Shown here in pieces: positions 42,007 through 42,108 of a stretch of DNA of 42,108 nucleotides. The stretch is from Prevotella sp. UBA2755 (GTDB lineage Bacteria; Bacteroidota; Bacteroidia; Bacteroidales; Bacteroidaceae), in assembly GCA_002353225.1 (NCBI GenBank), contig DEJF01000039.1, positions 1 to 42,108 on the forward strand, read 5' to 3'. The notes below the pieces were generated by a model. The model saw only the letters and a list, made by a program, of their open reading frames with translations, was not told the origin of the DNA and did no database searches. The position numbers and the translations under genes are program-made. The stretch's first letter is position 1, and each line of letters starts with the position of its first letter.

Positions 42007-42108
42007 CAATGAAGAAATCAGGGGTGTTTTATACTGAAAGCACCTCTCCTTGTCACCGTTGCCACCTCGTTGTTACTCGCAACTACCTGATAACTAAATA
42101 GTTTTGCA

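Larger units (their letters stand above)
41742..42108. other. 367-bp non-coding right end
   Basis: No supportable gene to the window edge. It contains the promoter and palindromic operator candidate of the EIIC operon (41790-41831) and two copies of a palindromic element (41918-42006). A 67-codon minus-strand reading at 41774-41977 runs through the promoter and one palindrome and is not supported. Confidence 0.65.

Overview
The window looks like a chromosomal segment of a Bacteroidota genome, most likely Prevotellaceae (Prevotella/Segatella type). The reasons are: a BspA-type leucine-rich-repeat protein that carries both a dockerin and a type IX secretion (T9SS) C-terminal signal; a DUF4954 beta-helix protein; an MCE/amidase gene pair; a B12-dependent ribonucleotide reductase; a GH97 glycosidase; and repeated promoters of the Bacteroidota form TTTG-N19/20-TAnnTTTG. 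Species cannot be read from the sequence alone. No rRNA, tRNA, transposase or CRISPR array was seen.

Layout. Positions 1-246 are a leader with a 22-bp-period repeat array and a promoter. Positions 247-14235 are one giant gene for a 4662-residue secreted protein: signal peptide, LRR region, eight modules of about 500 residues, dockerin, T9SS tail. A terminator and then clpB (14366-16873, +) follow; clpB lacks about 27 residues in its second ATPase domain. Convergent to clpB is a tight five-gene minus-strand cluster (26025 down to 16892): hflX, DUF4954, an M16 peptidase, class I fumarase and an M6 metalloprotease, with two 11-nt start/stop overlaps. nagB is divergent from hflX. Next comes a decayed MNT/HepT module with an accessory-looking intergenic region (27435-27986) holding a large inverted repeat and a second 22-bp-period array. 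A monocistronic GH97 glycosidase (27987-29927, +) converges on dnaA (29975-31384, -).

The right third holds, on the minus strand, an amidase-MCE pair (cell-wall hydrolase and lipid-transport protein), and nrdJ-folB. nrdJ is divergent from a nitroreductase gene, and the shared intergenic region carries a 12-bp perfect inverted repeat between the two promoters. The last operon (41741 down to 37856, -) encodes a GatC-like PTS EIIC permease, a KduI-type uronate isomerase with an added signal peptide, and an ExuT-like MFS transporter. Together these suggest handling of unsaturated uronates from pectin or glycosaminoglycan breakdown, possibly with isomerisation in the periplasm before import.

The most unusual items are the giant modular protein with visible recent internal sequence exchange, the signal-peptide KduI operon with an orphan EIIC, the related 22-bp-period arrays in two distant intergenic regions, the shortened ClpB, the MNT/HepT remnant, and the nrdJ/nitroreductase operator-like repeat. 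No complete new defence or mobile system was recognised.
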